From Candidatus Nomurabacteria bacterium (GTDB taxonomy: Bacteria; Patescibacteriota; Minisyncoccia; Phycocordibacterales; UBA9973): a stretch of DNA of 10,536 nt. Below are positions 1 through 5,703 of this stretch, in pieces. Made by a program: the position numbers and the translations under genes. Location of the stretch: NCBI GenBank assembly GCA_943356455.1, contig CALRFB010000020.1:1-10536 (forward strand), given 5' to 3'. Position 1 is the first letter of the stretch, and each line of letters begins with the position of its first letter. Under the pieces are notes generated by a model, which worked only from the letters and a program-made list of their open reading frames with translations, was not told the DNA's origin and searched no databases.

Positions 1-1195
1 CAGCGCACTGGTCTGCTGGCGTACCTTCGGCGATTTTATATTTGAAAAAAAGTCCAGCTTGGATGATTTCATCACGGGGGTACATCGCTTCAACCAAACG
101 GACAGGATGAATTTCTGTACGGTGAGACACAAGTTTACCTGCCGCCAAATGACTCGAAAGTAATGTGTCTGCTGTGTCGAGGATTGGTTGAGTCGAACGA
201 TAATTGTCTGTAAGTGTAATAACTTTGGTGTCACTAAACGTTGATGTAAAAGATTCGAAATGTACCAATGATGCCCCACCGAAACCATAGATAAGTTGCC
301 GATCATCGCCGACAACAAAAATATTTGGAGTATTGATAGTTTCCTTTTCATTCCACACACAATTCAAAAAAGCATTTTGAGCACCTGAAGAATCTTGGTG
401 TTCGTCAACGAGGACGTACAGGTAGCGCTCGCGGATAGTCGCGCGAGCGTCTTCTGATTCGCGGACGATTGCAGTCATGTATGCCAAAATATCATCAAAG
501 TCCATAACACAGCGTTCGGTTTTTTCGGCTTCATATAGTTCGTAGAAACGTGCAACTTCTCGTGTGCGTTCTAGCCCGTCGATTTCCGTTACAATTGCTT
601 TTTTCAATTGTCCTTTGCTTTCACCGCGAGAAGAGATACTTGCTGGGTCGTCACGCAATCGCGCAACTTCTATATCGATCGTTTCTATACATTTTTCAGC
701 CGAAATATTTTCACGTTTGAGAATGGAAATGAGTGACTTTAAATCACGGTAATATTTTGAAACATCACCACGTGGTCGCAGATACTGCCAATCGTGCGTA
801 TTTAAAATATGATCGACGAGCGAAACGGTGTCATCGTCTTCCAGTGTACGTGGCGCTTGAACAAGACCAATAACTGTAAAAAATTCTTCGATGATTTCCT
901 TGCCAAAAGAATGGTATGTTGCGATATTAACTTTACCAGCATCTACTCCCATATATTCTCGCAGACGCTCACGCATAGCTTTAACACCAGAATTCGTAAA
1001 TGTTAGACATAAAATACCGTCGGAGGGTGTATCAGTTTTATGACGAATGTTGGCGATGCGCAACGCCAACACTTCAGTTTTACCTGTACCTGGACCTGCC
1101 ACAACCATGACCGGGCCGTCTATGGTATCTACAGCCTGTTTTTGGGCGTTATTTAAGGCTGTATACGCCTTGGTAAAGGCTTCAAGAGATTGCAT
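1..1195 (-). CDS. UvrD/PcrA-type superfamily 1 DNA helicase, N-terminal part (cut by window edge)
   Basis: ATP-dependent 3'-5' DNA helicase of the UvrD/PcrA/Rep family, expected to act in repair or replication restart. About 398 residues are visible and the C-terminus lies beyond position 1. Seen in the translation: a Q-motif-like LNNAQKQAV near residue 15, Walker A GPGTGKT at about 34-40, motif Ia LTFTNSGVKAMRERL, Walker B DEHQD at about 264-268, motif III GDDRQLIYGF at about 296-305 and motif IV NYRSTQPIL starting near 331. The family usually reads GDDDQSIYGF in motif III, so the D-to-R and S-to-L changes are mild oddities. Two in-frame ATGs exist, at 1204 and 1195. I prefer 1195 because a TATAAT at 1208-1203 overlaps the upstream ATG and would place the transcript start at about 1195. 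It is divergent from the next gene. Family assignment is firm; which paralogue (UvrD, PcrA, Rep) is not decidable here. Confidence 0.93.
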   Translation of the reverse strand, partial: MQSLEAFTKAYTALNNAQKQAVDTIDGPVMVVAGPGTGKTEVLALRIANIRHKTDTPSDGILCLTFTNSGVKAMRERLREYMGVDAGKVNIATYHSFGKEIIEEFFTVIGLVQAPRTLEDDDTVSLVDHILNTHDWQYLRPRGDVSKYYRDLKSLISILKRENISAEKCIETIDIEVARLRDDPASISSRGESKGQLKKAIVTEIDGLERTREVARFYELYEAEKTERCVMDFDDILAYMTAIVRESEDARATIRERYLYVLVDEHQDSSGAQNAFLNCVWNEKETINTPNIFVVGDDRQLIYGFGGASLVHFESFTSTFSDTKVITLTDNYRSTQPILDTADTLLSSHLAAGKLVSHRTEIHPVRLVEAMYPRDEIIQAGLFFKYKIAEGTPADQCA

Positions 1196-1202
1196 ACGGT
1201 GC

Positions 1203-1208
1203 ATTATA
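1203..1208 (-). promoter_or_regulatory. -10 box of the helicase gene, probably leaderless
   Basis: A perfect TATAAT reads on the minus strand at 1208-1203. It ends 7 nt before the A of the ATG at 1195, so transcription would begin at or next to that codon. No good TTGACA-like -35 is visible at 16-18 bp and no Shine-Dalgarno sequence precedes either ATG, so this rests on the -10 match and its spacing only. Confidence 0.4.
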
Positions 1209-1234
1209 GCTTTTTTAACTACCAAGGAGGAAAT

Positions 1235-1262
1235 TTGACATACTAGATTATTACTATATAAT
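1235..1262 (+). promoter_or_regulatory. Consensus sigma70 promoter for the 1305 gene
   Basis: TTGACA at 1235-1240 and TATAAT at 1257-1262 are both perfect matches, separated by 16 bp. Transcription would start near 1269, leaving a leader of about 36 nt before the ATG at 1305. This is the strongest promoter by consensus in the window and points away from the helicase promoter, so the two genes are divergently transcribed. Confidence 0.82.
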
Positions 1263-1304
1263 AAAAAGAATTCGTTTTTTATAAAACCAAAAAACTAGAA
1301 AAGT

Positions 1305-1694
1305 ATGAATCAGAAAGTAAACGCCCTCAAGAGCGTACTCGCGTATCTTGCGTATCTAAACCCGATACGAATTTCTAACGGAAATAAATTCCGCGAACAG
1401 ATGAAAGTAGAGCTCGACAATCTCGCTACAGGCAAAGCTGCAGTTCCAACCAGAGCTTTTATTACAGCGATGCGGGAGTATAAGATGACACCAGAAGACA
1501 TAGCCCGTATGGTTACATCAAGGATTTATGAAATTTACAAAGAAGATCTCGCCACCGATTTCCCTGCTGAAATTTCAAAGTTCACCGTTCTTTTTAAAGA
1601 AGCGGATCGCGTCGTTTCGCGCAAACCAAAACTTATTGACCTCAAACAATCCGAGCGTCAGGAGTGTGCCCACATCTTGGTAGTTGTGGAGTAG
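1305..1694 (+). CDS. Conserved-looking hypothetical protein, 129 aa
   Basis: I do not recognise this family. The 129-residue product is soluble and mostly helical in character, with no signal peptide or membrane segment. The N-terminal 25 residues are basic and hydrophobic. A helical middle (about 26-85) contains AFITAMREYKMTPEDIARMV, which resembles a small helical bundle or a degenerate helix-turn-helix but matches no motif I can name. The C-terminus is short and hydrophobic (HILVVVE). It is a single-gene transcription unit: a consensus promoter lies about 40 bp upstream and a strong terminator about 25 bp downstream. No Shine-Dalgarno sequence precedes the ATG. The gene is supported by ORF length, the promoter and the terminator rather than by homology. 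Confidence 0.75.
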   Translation: MNQKVNALKSVLAYLAYLNPIRISNGNKFREQMKVELDNLATGKAAVPTRAFITAMREYKMTPEDIARMVTSRIYEIYKEDLATDFPAEISKFTVLFKEADRVVSRKPKLIDLKQSERQECAHILVVVE

Positions 1695-1718
1695 TCCATA
1701 CCAAAGTACACAAAAAAC

Positions 1719-1744
1719 AAACCCCCGATTTTCATCGGGGGTTT
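1719..1744. terminator. Strong bidirectional intrinsic terminator
   Basis: An 11-bp perfect stem (1719-1729 with 1734-1744) with core ACCCCCGAT / ATCGGGGGT and a 4-nt loop. It is followed by T-rich sequence on the plus strand, and by TTTGTTTTTTG on the minus strand. It ends the 1305 gene and can also end minus-strand transcripts coming from the LysE side. Confidence 0.88.
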
Positions 1745-1764
1745 TTCTATATACTACCAACATT

Positions 1765-1864
1765 TTATGCCATGACTACTTCCTCAGTCTGAATTGAATC
1801 TTCTACGGCAAGCGTTTTTTTAAGTTCTGCTTTTTTGTATTATTTTTTCAATTTGTATATCCAT
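1765..1864 (-). pseudogene. Possible short ORF broken by a frameshift at an A6 run
   Basis: Directly downstream of the LysE-type gene, an ATG at 1864 opens a frame reading MDIQIEKIIQK that stops after about 14 codons. The +1 frame, entered near a run of six A's on the minus strand, continues as KAELKKTLAVEDSIQTEEVV and stops at 1765. Removing one A from that run would give one continuous peptide of about 33 residues with coding-like character. It could be a decayed small gene, a homopolymer sequencing error, a slippage site, or chance. No ribosome-binding site is visible. It lies between the LysE gene and the shared terminator, so it would be transcribed with LysE. Confidence 0.25.
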
Positions 1865-1886
1865 ATTTATGTATATATTAAAATAC

Positions 1887-2507
1887 TTACGCCAATATCA
1901 AGCTGAGTAAAATATATAAACCTGTACCAACGACGAGCATTCCGGAAATGCGGTTGATAAGCTTAAAGTGATGCTCACGGATGTACCTTTTCAAAACAGC
2001 AGCCACAGCTATAAACAAAACCCAAATCGCAACCGCACCAACCGCCAGTCCAAGCATAAAAAATAATGCGTCGTTGTAGTTGCCCGGTCGGATACCTGTA
2101 CCAATAGCCGTAAAAACAACAGGAAGTGTGATAATCTGAACAGGATTTGTCATGGTAAGTAAAAAAGTCGAAGCAAAATTACCAACATTGTCGAATTTTT
2201 CCAACCCAGGAATTTTATCTGGAACACTATCAAAGAAAGTTTTTATACCAACATACAGCAAAAGAAGTCCGCCAATAAACCGAATCGATGTTTGCTCACG
2301 AAAAAAGAAAGCGTAGATCGATGTCAGACTAAAAATAGCAATCGATCCAAAAATCAAATCCGCGGTAATGGACCCTAGTGCCGAACTGATAGAAGCACGG
2401 TAGTTGTGGAGTAACGCACGTCGAATACACAAAAAACCGACTGGACCATTCGGTATAGAAATGAGCATACCTATTAGAAAACCGTGAAGCACAATCGTGC
2501 TTTGCAT
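1887..2507 (-). CDS. LysE/RhtB-family amino-acid exporter-like membrane protein
   Basis: Inner-membrane exporter of the LysE superfamily. Characterised members export amino acids or related small molecules using the ion gradient; the substrate here is unknown. The 206-residue length is typical. About six hydrophobic segments are visible (roughly residues 5-27, 38-68, 74-93, 110-137, 147-172 and 186-205). The family signature IPNGPVGFLCIRRAL lies at 18-32, matching the usual PGP...G region after the first segment, and a TNPVQII motif at 120-126 corresponds to the conserved NPK-like position. The ATG at 2507 fits a promoter whose -10 ends 6 bp upstream. The gene is separated from the upstream RRM gene by a strong terminator, so it has its own promoter. 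Family assignment is good; substrate unassigned. Confidence 0.88.
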   Translation of the reverse strand: MQSTIVLHGFLIGMLISIPNGPVGFLCIRRALLHNYRASISSALGSITADLIFGSIAIFSLTSIYAFFFREQTSIRFIGGLLLLYVGIKTFFDSVPDKIPGLEKFDNVGNFASTFLLTMTNPVQIITLPVVFTAIGTGIRPGNYNDALFFMLGLAVGAVAIWVLFIAVAAVLKRYIREHHFKLINRISGMLVVGTGLYILLSLILA

Positions 2508-2513
2508 AGAATA

Positions 2514-2542
2514 AGTGTACGCAGGGTTGAAGTATTTGTAAA
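2514..2542 (-). promoter_or_regulatory. Candidate promoter of the LysE-family gene, leaderless geometry
   Basis: On the minus strand TTTACA (2542-2537, 5 of 6 consensus) and TACACT (2519-2514, 4 of 6) are separated by 17 bp. The -10 ends 6 nt before the A of the start codon at 2507, so the transcript would start at or beside the ATG. It lies just after the RRM terminator, where a new promoter is needed. Confidence 0.45.
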
Positions 2543-2548
2543 TAAAAT

Positions 2549-2574
2549 AAAAAATCCCCTTGCGGGGATTTTTT
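2549..2574 (-). terminator. Intrinsic terminator of the RRM gene
   Basis: An 11-bp perfect stem (2549-2559 with 2564-2574), core AATCCCC / GGGGATT, capped on the minus strand by a GCAA tetraloop. On the minus strand it runs into TTTTTTATTTTATTT. It lies 5 bp after the RRM stop codon. Confidence 0.9.
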
Positions 2575-2579
2575 ATTCG

Positions 2580-2864
2580 TTAGTAATTCTGCTGAAACTC
2601 ACGGCGTGGGCGCTCTTCCATTGGACGAGCGACGTTGACCATAAGTTTTCGGCCTTCAAACTCCTTGCCGTCCCACATCTGGATCGCAGCGTCTGCGCCA
2701 GCTTGGTCGGCCATTTCGATGAAACCAAAACCGCGTGAACGGCCGGTCATCTTGTCAGTGATAATGCGAGCTGAGACGACTTCGCCTGCGCCTGCAAATG
2801 CGTCGCGAAACGCATCTTCGGTAGTGCGGTATGGCAAACCACCGATATACAATTTTACACTCAT
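2580..2864 (-). CDS. Single-RRM RNA-binding protein
   Basis: Small cytoplasmic RNA-binding protein made of one RNA recognition motif, like the bacterial/cyanobacterial Rbp proteins. The 94 residues contain RNP2 LYIGGL at 5-10 and RNP1 RGFGFIEM at 44-51, with the aromatic pair F46/F48 expected to stack on RNA bases. The last aromatic position of RNP1 is Met. The fold is followed by a short arginine-rich tail (RPMEERPRREFQQNY). Related single-RRM proteins bind mRNA, often in cold or stress adaptation; that role is inferred. It is a one-gene unit with its own terminator. No clear Shine-Dalgarno sequence precedes the ATG at 2864. Confidence 0.93.
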   Translation of the reverse strand: MSVKLYIGGLPYRTTEDAFRDAFAGAGEVVSARIITDKMTGRSRGFGFIEMADQAGADAAIQMWDGKEFEGRKLMVNVARPMEERPRREFQQNY

Positions 2865-3030
2865 GTGTTATTGCTCTTTGAACGAATTCTCCAAGCAAAC
2901 TATTTATAAAACGCTTTTACCGCCCCTGCCAGTTTCGCGACTAATCACAAACGAATAGTACTAACGCTGCGTAAAGGATAAAAACTGTTGTGGACTATAC
3001 CATGGAGCAAAAAAACTGTACAGTTAGTCT

Positions 3031-4065
3031 ATGCGACACGTTTTCTACACAACATCAGAAACTGCATGGGAAGGTCTCCGCAAATCTATCGAGAAAGCCG
3101 AGAAATCGATTTACCTCGAAATGTATATTTTTATCGACGATACACCAGAAGCCGATTATCTGATCGATCTCTTTTGCCGCAAAGCTCAATCTAATGTTTC
3201 CGTACGCATCATTCTTGACGCATTTGGTAGTTTTGGTTTGTCTCGAAAGGCCGTCGATACCTTGCAACGCGCCGGAGTTGAAGTCCTCTTTTTCAAAAAA
3301 GTGCTCCGTCGCTTGCACAGAAAACTTGTTATTGTAGATGAAAAAATTGGCTTTCTGGGTGGCGTAAATATTCATAAAACTGCGCGGCTGTGGAATGACT
3401 TACTTGTACGTCTCGAAGGCCCGATCATCCGCTCGCTCATGCTCTCGTTTCGTCGCACCTATCTGTTTTGTGGCGGTAAAAATACGTACCTCACAACTTA
3501 CACGACAAAACCAGCACTCCTTGGACGCACACGTACGTGGATGATTGAACACTTTCCGGCTATTCGCAATTTACGCTTGCGCGACACATATATCGAATCG
3601 ATACTCAAAGCGGAACAGTCTGTCGTATTTGTGACACCATACTTTTTACCTCACGCATGGCTCATGAAGCTCATGTGCGAAACTGCCAAACGTGGCGTCC
3701 GCGTCGAAGTCATTGTGCCATTTGAAACTGACATACCATTCCTGACGACAGCCAATCGTTACTTTATGAGTCGGCTCGCTAGTTATGGTATAACTTTTTT
3801 TCAAACTCGAACGATGACTCATGCCAAATTACTCATTATAGATACCAATCTGGCACTCCTAGGGTCAAACAACATAGATGCTCTGTCTTTTGACCACAAT
3901 GCGGAAATCGGTGTCTTTTTTAAAGATCAAAAAACGATTAGCGACCTGGTGCAGATCGTCGCCACATGGAAAGAAAGCTCGACAGTTTTTGTCGAGCCAT
4001 TACATTTTAGTTTATTTGCCAAAATATCTTCTTTCGTTTTTCGTTTGTTTCAACCGTTTATGTAA
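3031..4065 (+). CDS. Phospholipase D/cardiolipin-synthase-like enzyme with two HKD motifs, no membrane anchor
   Basis: A PLD-superfamily phosphatidyltransferase or phosphodiesterase, most similar in layout to ClsA/ClsB-type cardiolipin synthases. Two complete HxKxxxxD motifs are present: H96-K98-D103 in RLHRKLVIVDEKIGFLGG and H264-K266-D271 in THAKLLIIDTNLALLGSNN. Both catalytic halves therefore look intact. At 344 residues it lacks the two N-terminal membrane helices of ClsA (about 480 residues); a basic-hydrophobic C-terminus (SLFAKISSFVFRLFQPFM) might sit on the membrane. Cardiolipin synthesis is likely but other PLD activities (nuclease, phospholipase) cannot be excluded. The ATG at 3031 has no Shine-Dalgarno; a weak TACAGT at 3019-3024 sits 6 nt upstream. 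The gene ends directly against the convergent acidic ORF. Confidence 0.9.
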   Translation: MRHVFYTTSETAWEGLRKSIEKAEKSIYLEMYIFIDDTPEADYLIDLFCRKAQSNVSVRIILDAFGSFGLSRKAVDTLQRAGVEVLFFKKVLRRLHRKLVIVDEKIGFLGGVNIHKTARLWNDLLVRLEGPIIRSLMLSFRRTYLFCGGKNTYLTTYTTKPALLGRTRTWMIEHFPAIRNLRLRDTYIESILKAEQSVVFVTPYFLPHAWLMKLMCETAKRGVRVEVIVPFETDIPFLTTANRYFMSRLASYGITFFQTRTMTHAKLLIIDTNLALLGSNNIDALSFDHNAEIGVFFKDQKTISDLVQIVATWKESSTVFVEPLHFSLFAKISSFVFRLFQPFM

Positions 4066-4236
4066 CTATGCTATTTCGTCACCCTCTTCTTGTTCGTCTG
4101 CTACTTGAAAACCTTCTTCGATCATAGCATCGTCGATAGTTTCATCTTCCATGCCGATTTCTACTTCTTTCGCAATATCGAGATTTTCATCGTTGGTTAT
4201 CGTACCGTCGTCATTGGTTAGCATTTCATCGCTCAT
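4066..4236 (-). CDS. Small very acidic protein, 56 aa, unknown function
   Basis: An intact ORF from ATG at 4236 to TAG at 4066. The product starts MSDEMLTNDDGTITNDEN and ends EQEEGDEIA. By count it has 22 Asp/Glu and a single Lys, so it is extremely acidic. No signal peptide, Cys or motif is seen. Its start overlaps the stop of the RHS fragment by ATGA, a usual sign of translational coupling, and its stop abuts the convergent phospholipase D gene (stop at 4065). Acidic proteins of this size include immunity proteins, DNA mimics and RNA polymerase delta-like tails; none of these is demonstrated. The regular codon structure and the exact fit between neighbours support it being real. Confidence 0.6.
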   Translation of the reverse strand: MSDEMLTNDDGTITNDENLDIAKEVEIGMEDETIDDAMIEEGFQVADEQEEGDEIA

Positions 4237-4676
4237 ACAAGTATCGCAGCTTGCGCCACATTATTTTTTATCTCTGACCACGCTGATTGTATCGGAAGCA
4301 GTAAGAAATGCAAGGAAGTTTTGCCATTACTGTCGCTTGTCACGTTAGATCCTGTGATCTGGTCTGTGTGGGTGAAGTGGTATGTTGGGGTGTTGCTGTG
4401 GATTTCAACGGAAGCAAGCATGGTTGGTCCGAGGTATATGTGGTGGGTGTTGGTACAAGTACCTGTATCTGCTGTGTAGCGGCTAGTTGGGTAGAAGGTG
4501 GGTACGCCTGCTGTGGTTTTAGTTGTACGGGAGCCAGTGTGGTCGTAGTCGTATCTCGTGGTAATGGAGCCGTTTACTGTTTTAGTGAGTTTGTTGGCGT
4601 AGTCGAATGTGTTGGTGAGTGTGCCGAAAGTCAGCTGGTTACCGTTCTTGTCGTATGTGTATGGGTTACCAACCAT
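4233..4676 (-). pseudogene. Orphan RHS/YD-repeat protein fragment
   Basis: About 147 residues matching the end of an RHS core. Seen: GNPYTYDKNGNQL, then TFDYANKLTKTVNG, RYDYDHTGSRTTKTTAG, IYLGPTMLASVE and YHFTHTDQITGSNVTSDSNGK, which parallel the YD repeats and the HTDHLGS...D..G block of RHS proteins. Full RHS proteins exceed 1000 residues, so nearly all of the shell is missing. After SNGK the frame turns into an unrelated 28-residue tail, while another frame reads YCFRYNQRGQR, reminiscent of the usual YYPFG..R continuation; a frameshift there is possible. The open frame can extend to a TTG at 4718, but similarity starts at the ATG at 4676. Codon use is ACT/ACC-rich and unlike the neighbours. 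It is most likely a relic; a tiny orphan RHS with a partner gene is less likely. Confidence 0.75.
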
Positions 4677-4686
4677 ACTGTTTGAA

Positions 4687-4692
4687 ACTATA
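4687..4692 (-). promoter_or_regulatory. Possible -10 box before the RHS fragment
   Basis: TATAGT (5 of 6 consensus) on the minus strand lies 10 nt before the ATG at 4676. A TTGATC occurs further upstream but at 20 bp, longer than ideal. It is weak evidence that the fragment is transcribed on its own. Confidence 0.25.
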
Positions 4693-4732
4693 CACAAGTG
4701 AGATGAAATCTTGATCAATTAATAATAAAGGC

Positions 4733-4757
4733 AAATCCGCCCTTTTGGGGCGGATTT
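4733..4757. terminator. Stable GC-rich hairpin, terminator-like
   Basis: A 10-bp perfect stem AAATCCGCCC / GGGCGGATTT (4733-4742 with 4748-4757) and a 5-nt loop. The minus-strand continuation (TTTGCCTTTATTATTAA) is moderately T-rich; the plus-strand one is not. There is no gene immediately upstream on the minus strand, so it may be left over from rearrangement or may insulate the RHS piece. Confidence 0.6.
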
Positions 4758-4992
4758 AGATCCCTAGCCTTACCGATGAAAGAATAAATCAAATCTCTAT
4801 TTAATGCAAGATTAAATATCTCAAGCCCGATGAGTCATCTGATACTTTTTTTACAATGCGGGCCGTGTGAGTTAAGTACCCAGAGGTACAACCCTTACAA
4901 GGCTATTTTAGCACTTTTAAGACTGTCTCGCTAAGGCATGTGAGTCGCTATCTCCTTTATTGCAATATAAGGGTATTCATCGGAAATAAGAC
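4758..4992. other. Gene-poor stretch between the RHS fragment and the phage-like module
   Basis: I see no convincing gene or tRNA here. A plus-strand ATG at 4830 opens a 34-codon frame containing CGPC, and a minus-strand frame at about 4935-5000 reads YPYIAIKEIATHMP without a start codon; neither is supported by length or signals. A short perfect hairpin GTACC-CAGA-GGTAC is present near 4880. The position between chromosomal-type and phage-type genes makes it a possible integration or rearrangement junction, but I found no obvious att-like duplication. Confidence 0.4.
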
Positions 4993-5034
4993 AAATGAGA
5001 CACTATAAGTGAGATATCTGTCGGTGTCTCATTT
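4993..5034. promoter_or_regulatory. 11-bp perfect inverted repeat upstream of the zinc-ribbon gene, likely operator
   Basis: AAATGAGACAC at 4993-5003 is the exact reverse complement of GTGTCTCATTT at 5024-5034, with 20 bp between them that contain a second palindrome, AGATATCT (5012-5019). The right arm runs into TTATAAA, a possible -10 region, about 20 bp before the ATG at 5056. This layout fits a binding site for a dimeric regulator, possibly the downstream HTH-like protein itself. An RNA hairpin is the alternative. Confidence 0.55.
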
Positions 5035-5055
5035 ATAAACCAATTAAGCATAATT

Positions 5056-5703
5056 ATGAGTGCATCAGATGACTTAGTAGAGAAAATGAAGGAGATGTAT
5101 AAGGAGCAAGGTGAGGAAATCACGGACGAAAAAGCTCGTGAAGCAGCAAACAATCTATCAGGATATTTTGATCTTGTATGGAAGTTCGCAAAAGAAGACG
5201 GTGCTAGAAAGAGGCGTCTCAAGAAAGAGCCAGACGGTTTTCCAGCAGAAGGGACACGGAGCTGTCTCTTATGCAGTACTACAATCAACGAAACTAATGG
5301 GTGGTATGACTGGTACGGACATACTTGTCTGCTCTGTAGAAAGGCAGTGAAAGACGGAGTAATACCGACTTTTATCTTTGAACATTACAATAGTTACTTT
5401 GCTATGTGGGCGTTAGATTCTAAATTCAAGATCAAGCACCAGACAGCAAAGAAATATATTCGTGAAGGAAAACTGATTCCAAGAATTGTATTAACCGAGG
5501 ATGGTAAGCCACACTACTACATTTTCCTCAAGAAAGAAAACCCAGGATTGATTGAGAGATATTCTCCTGAAAGAAAGTCATATGACAGATCACGAAAGAA
5601 ACAGAATAAAGTATGGTCAAAGAAAATGAAGATTGAATTGATGGCTGAACATAAGAAATTTATGGAGGAAAGAAAAAAGAAATATCCTAACTTATATAAG
5701 TAG
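5056..5703 (+). CDS. Putative zinc-ribbon DNA-binding protein, 215 aa
   Basis: Not assigned to a named family. The N-terminal 40 residues (EKMKEMYKEQGEEITDEKAR) form a charged helical region. A four-cysteine zinc-ribbon-like pair follows, CLLC at 70-73 and CLLC at 91-94, separated by a Trp/Tyr-rich loop. Residues about 122-145 (KIKHQTAKKYIREGKLIP) resemble the recognition helix and wing of MerR/excisionase-type helix-turn-helix domains. The last 50 residues are strongly basic (Lys/Arg-rich, SPERKSYDRSRKK). Together this suggests a nucleic-acid-binding regulator or phage-type accessory protein. It lies behind a large inverted repeat that may be its operator, and its stop codon at 5703 directly abuts the convergent terminase gene. 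No Shine-Dalgarno precedes the ATG. Zn binding and DNA binding are inferred from motifs only. Confidence 0.75.
   Translation: MSASDDLVEKMKEMYKEQGEEITDEKAREAANNLSGYFDLVWKFAKEDGARKRRLKKEPDGFPAEGTRSCLLCSTTINETNGWYDWYGHTCLLCRKAVKDGVIPTFIFEHYNSYFAMWALDSKFKIKHQTAKKYIREGKLIPRIVLTEDGKPHYYIFLKKENPGLIERYSPERKSYDRSRKKQNKVWSKKMKIELMAEHKKFMEERKKKYPNLYK

Noticed and set aside
1679..2413. 15-bp exact repeat GGTAGTTGTGGAGTA at 1679 and 2399
   Set aside because: Both copies lie inside unrelated coding sequence in single copies without flanking similarity; probably coincidence.
4830..4934. 34-codon plus-strand ORF containing CGPC
   Set aside because: Too short for a thioredoxin-type fold, with no promoter, Shine-Dalgarno or flanking similarity.
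4935..5000. Minus-strand frame reading YPYIAIKEIATHMP
   Set aside because: It has no start codon and is closed by stops within about 20 codons; likely chance.
4977..5288. 103-aa minus-strand ORF opposite the zinc-ribbon gene
   Set aside because: It is antisense to a better supported gene and its composition (Ser/Phe/Arg-rich) is typical of a shadow frame.
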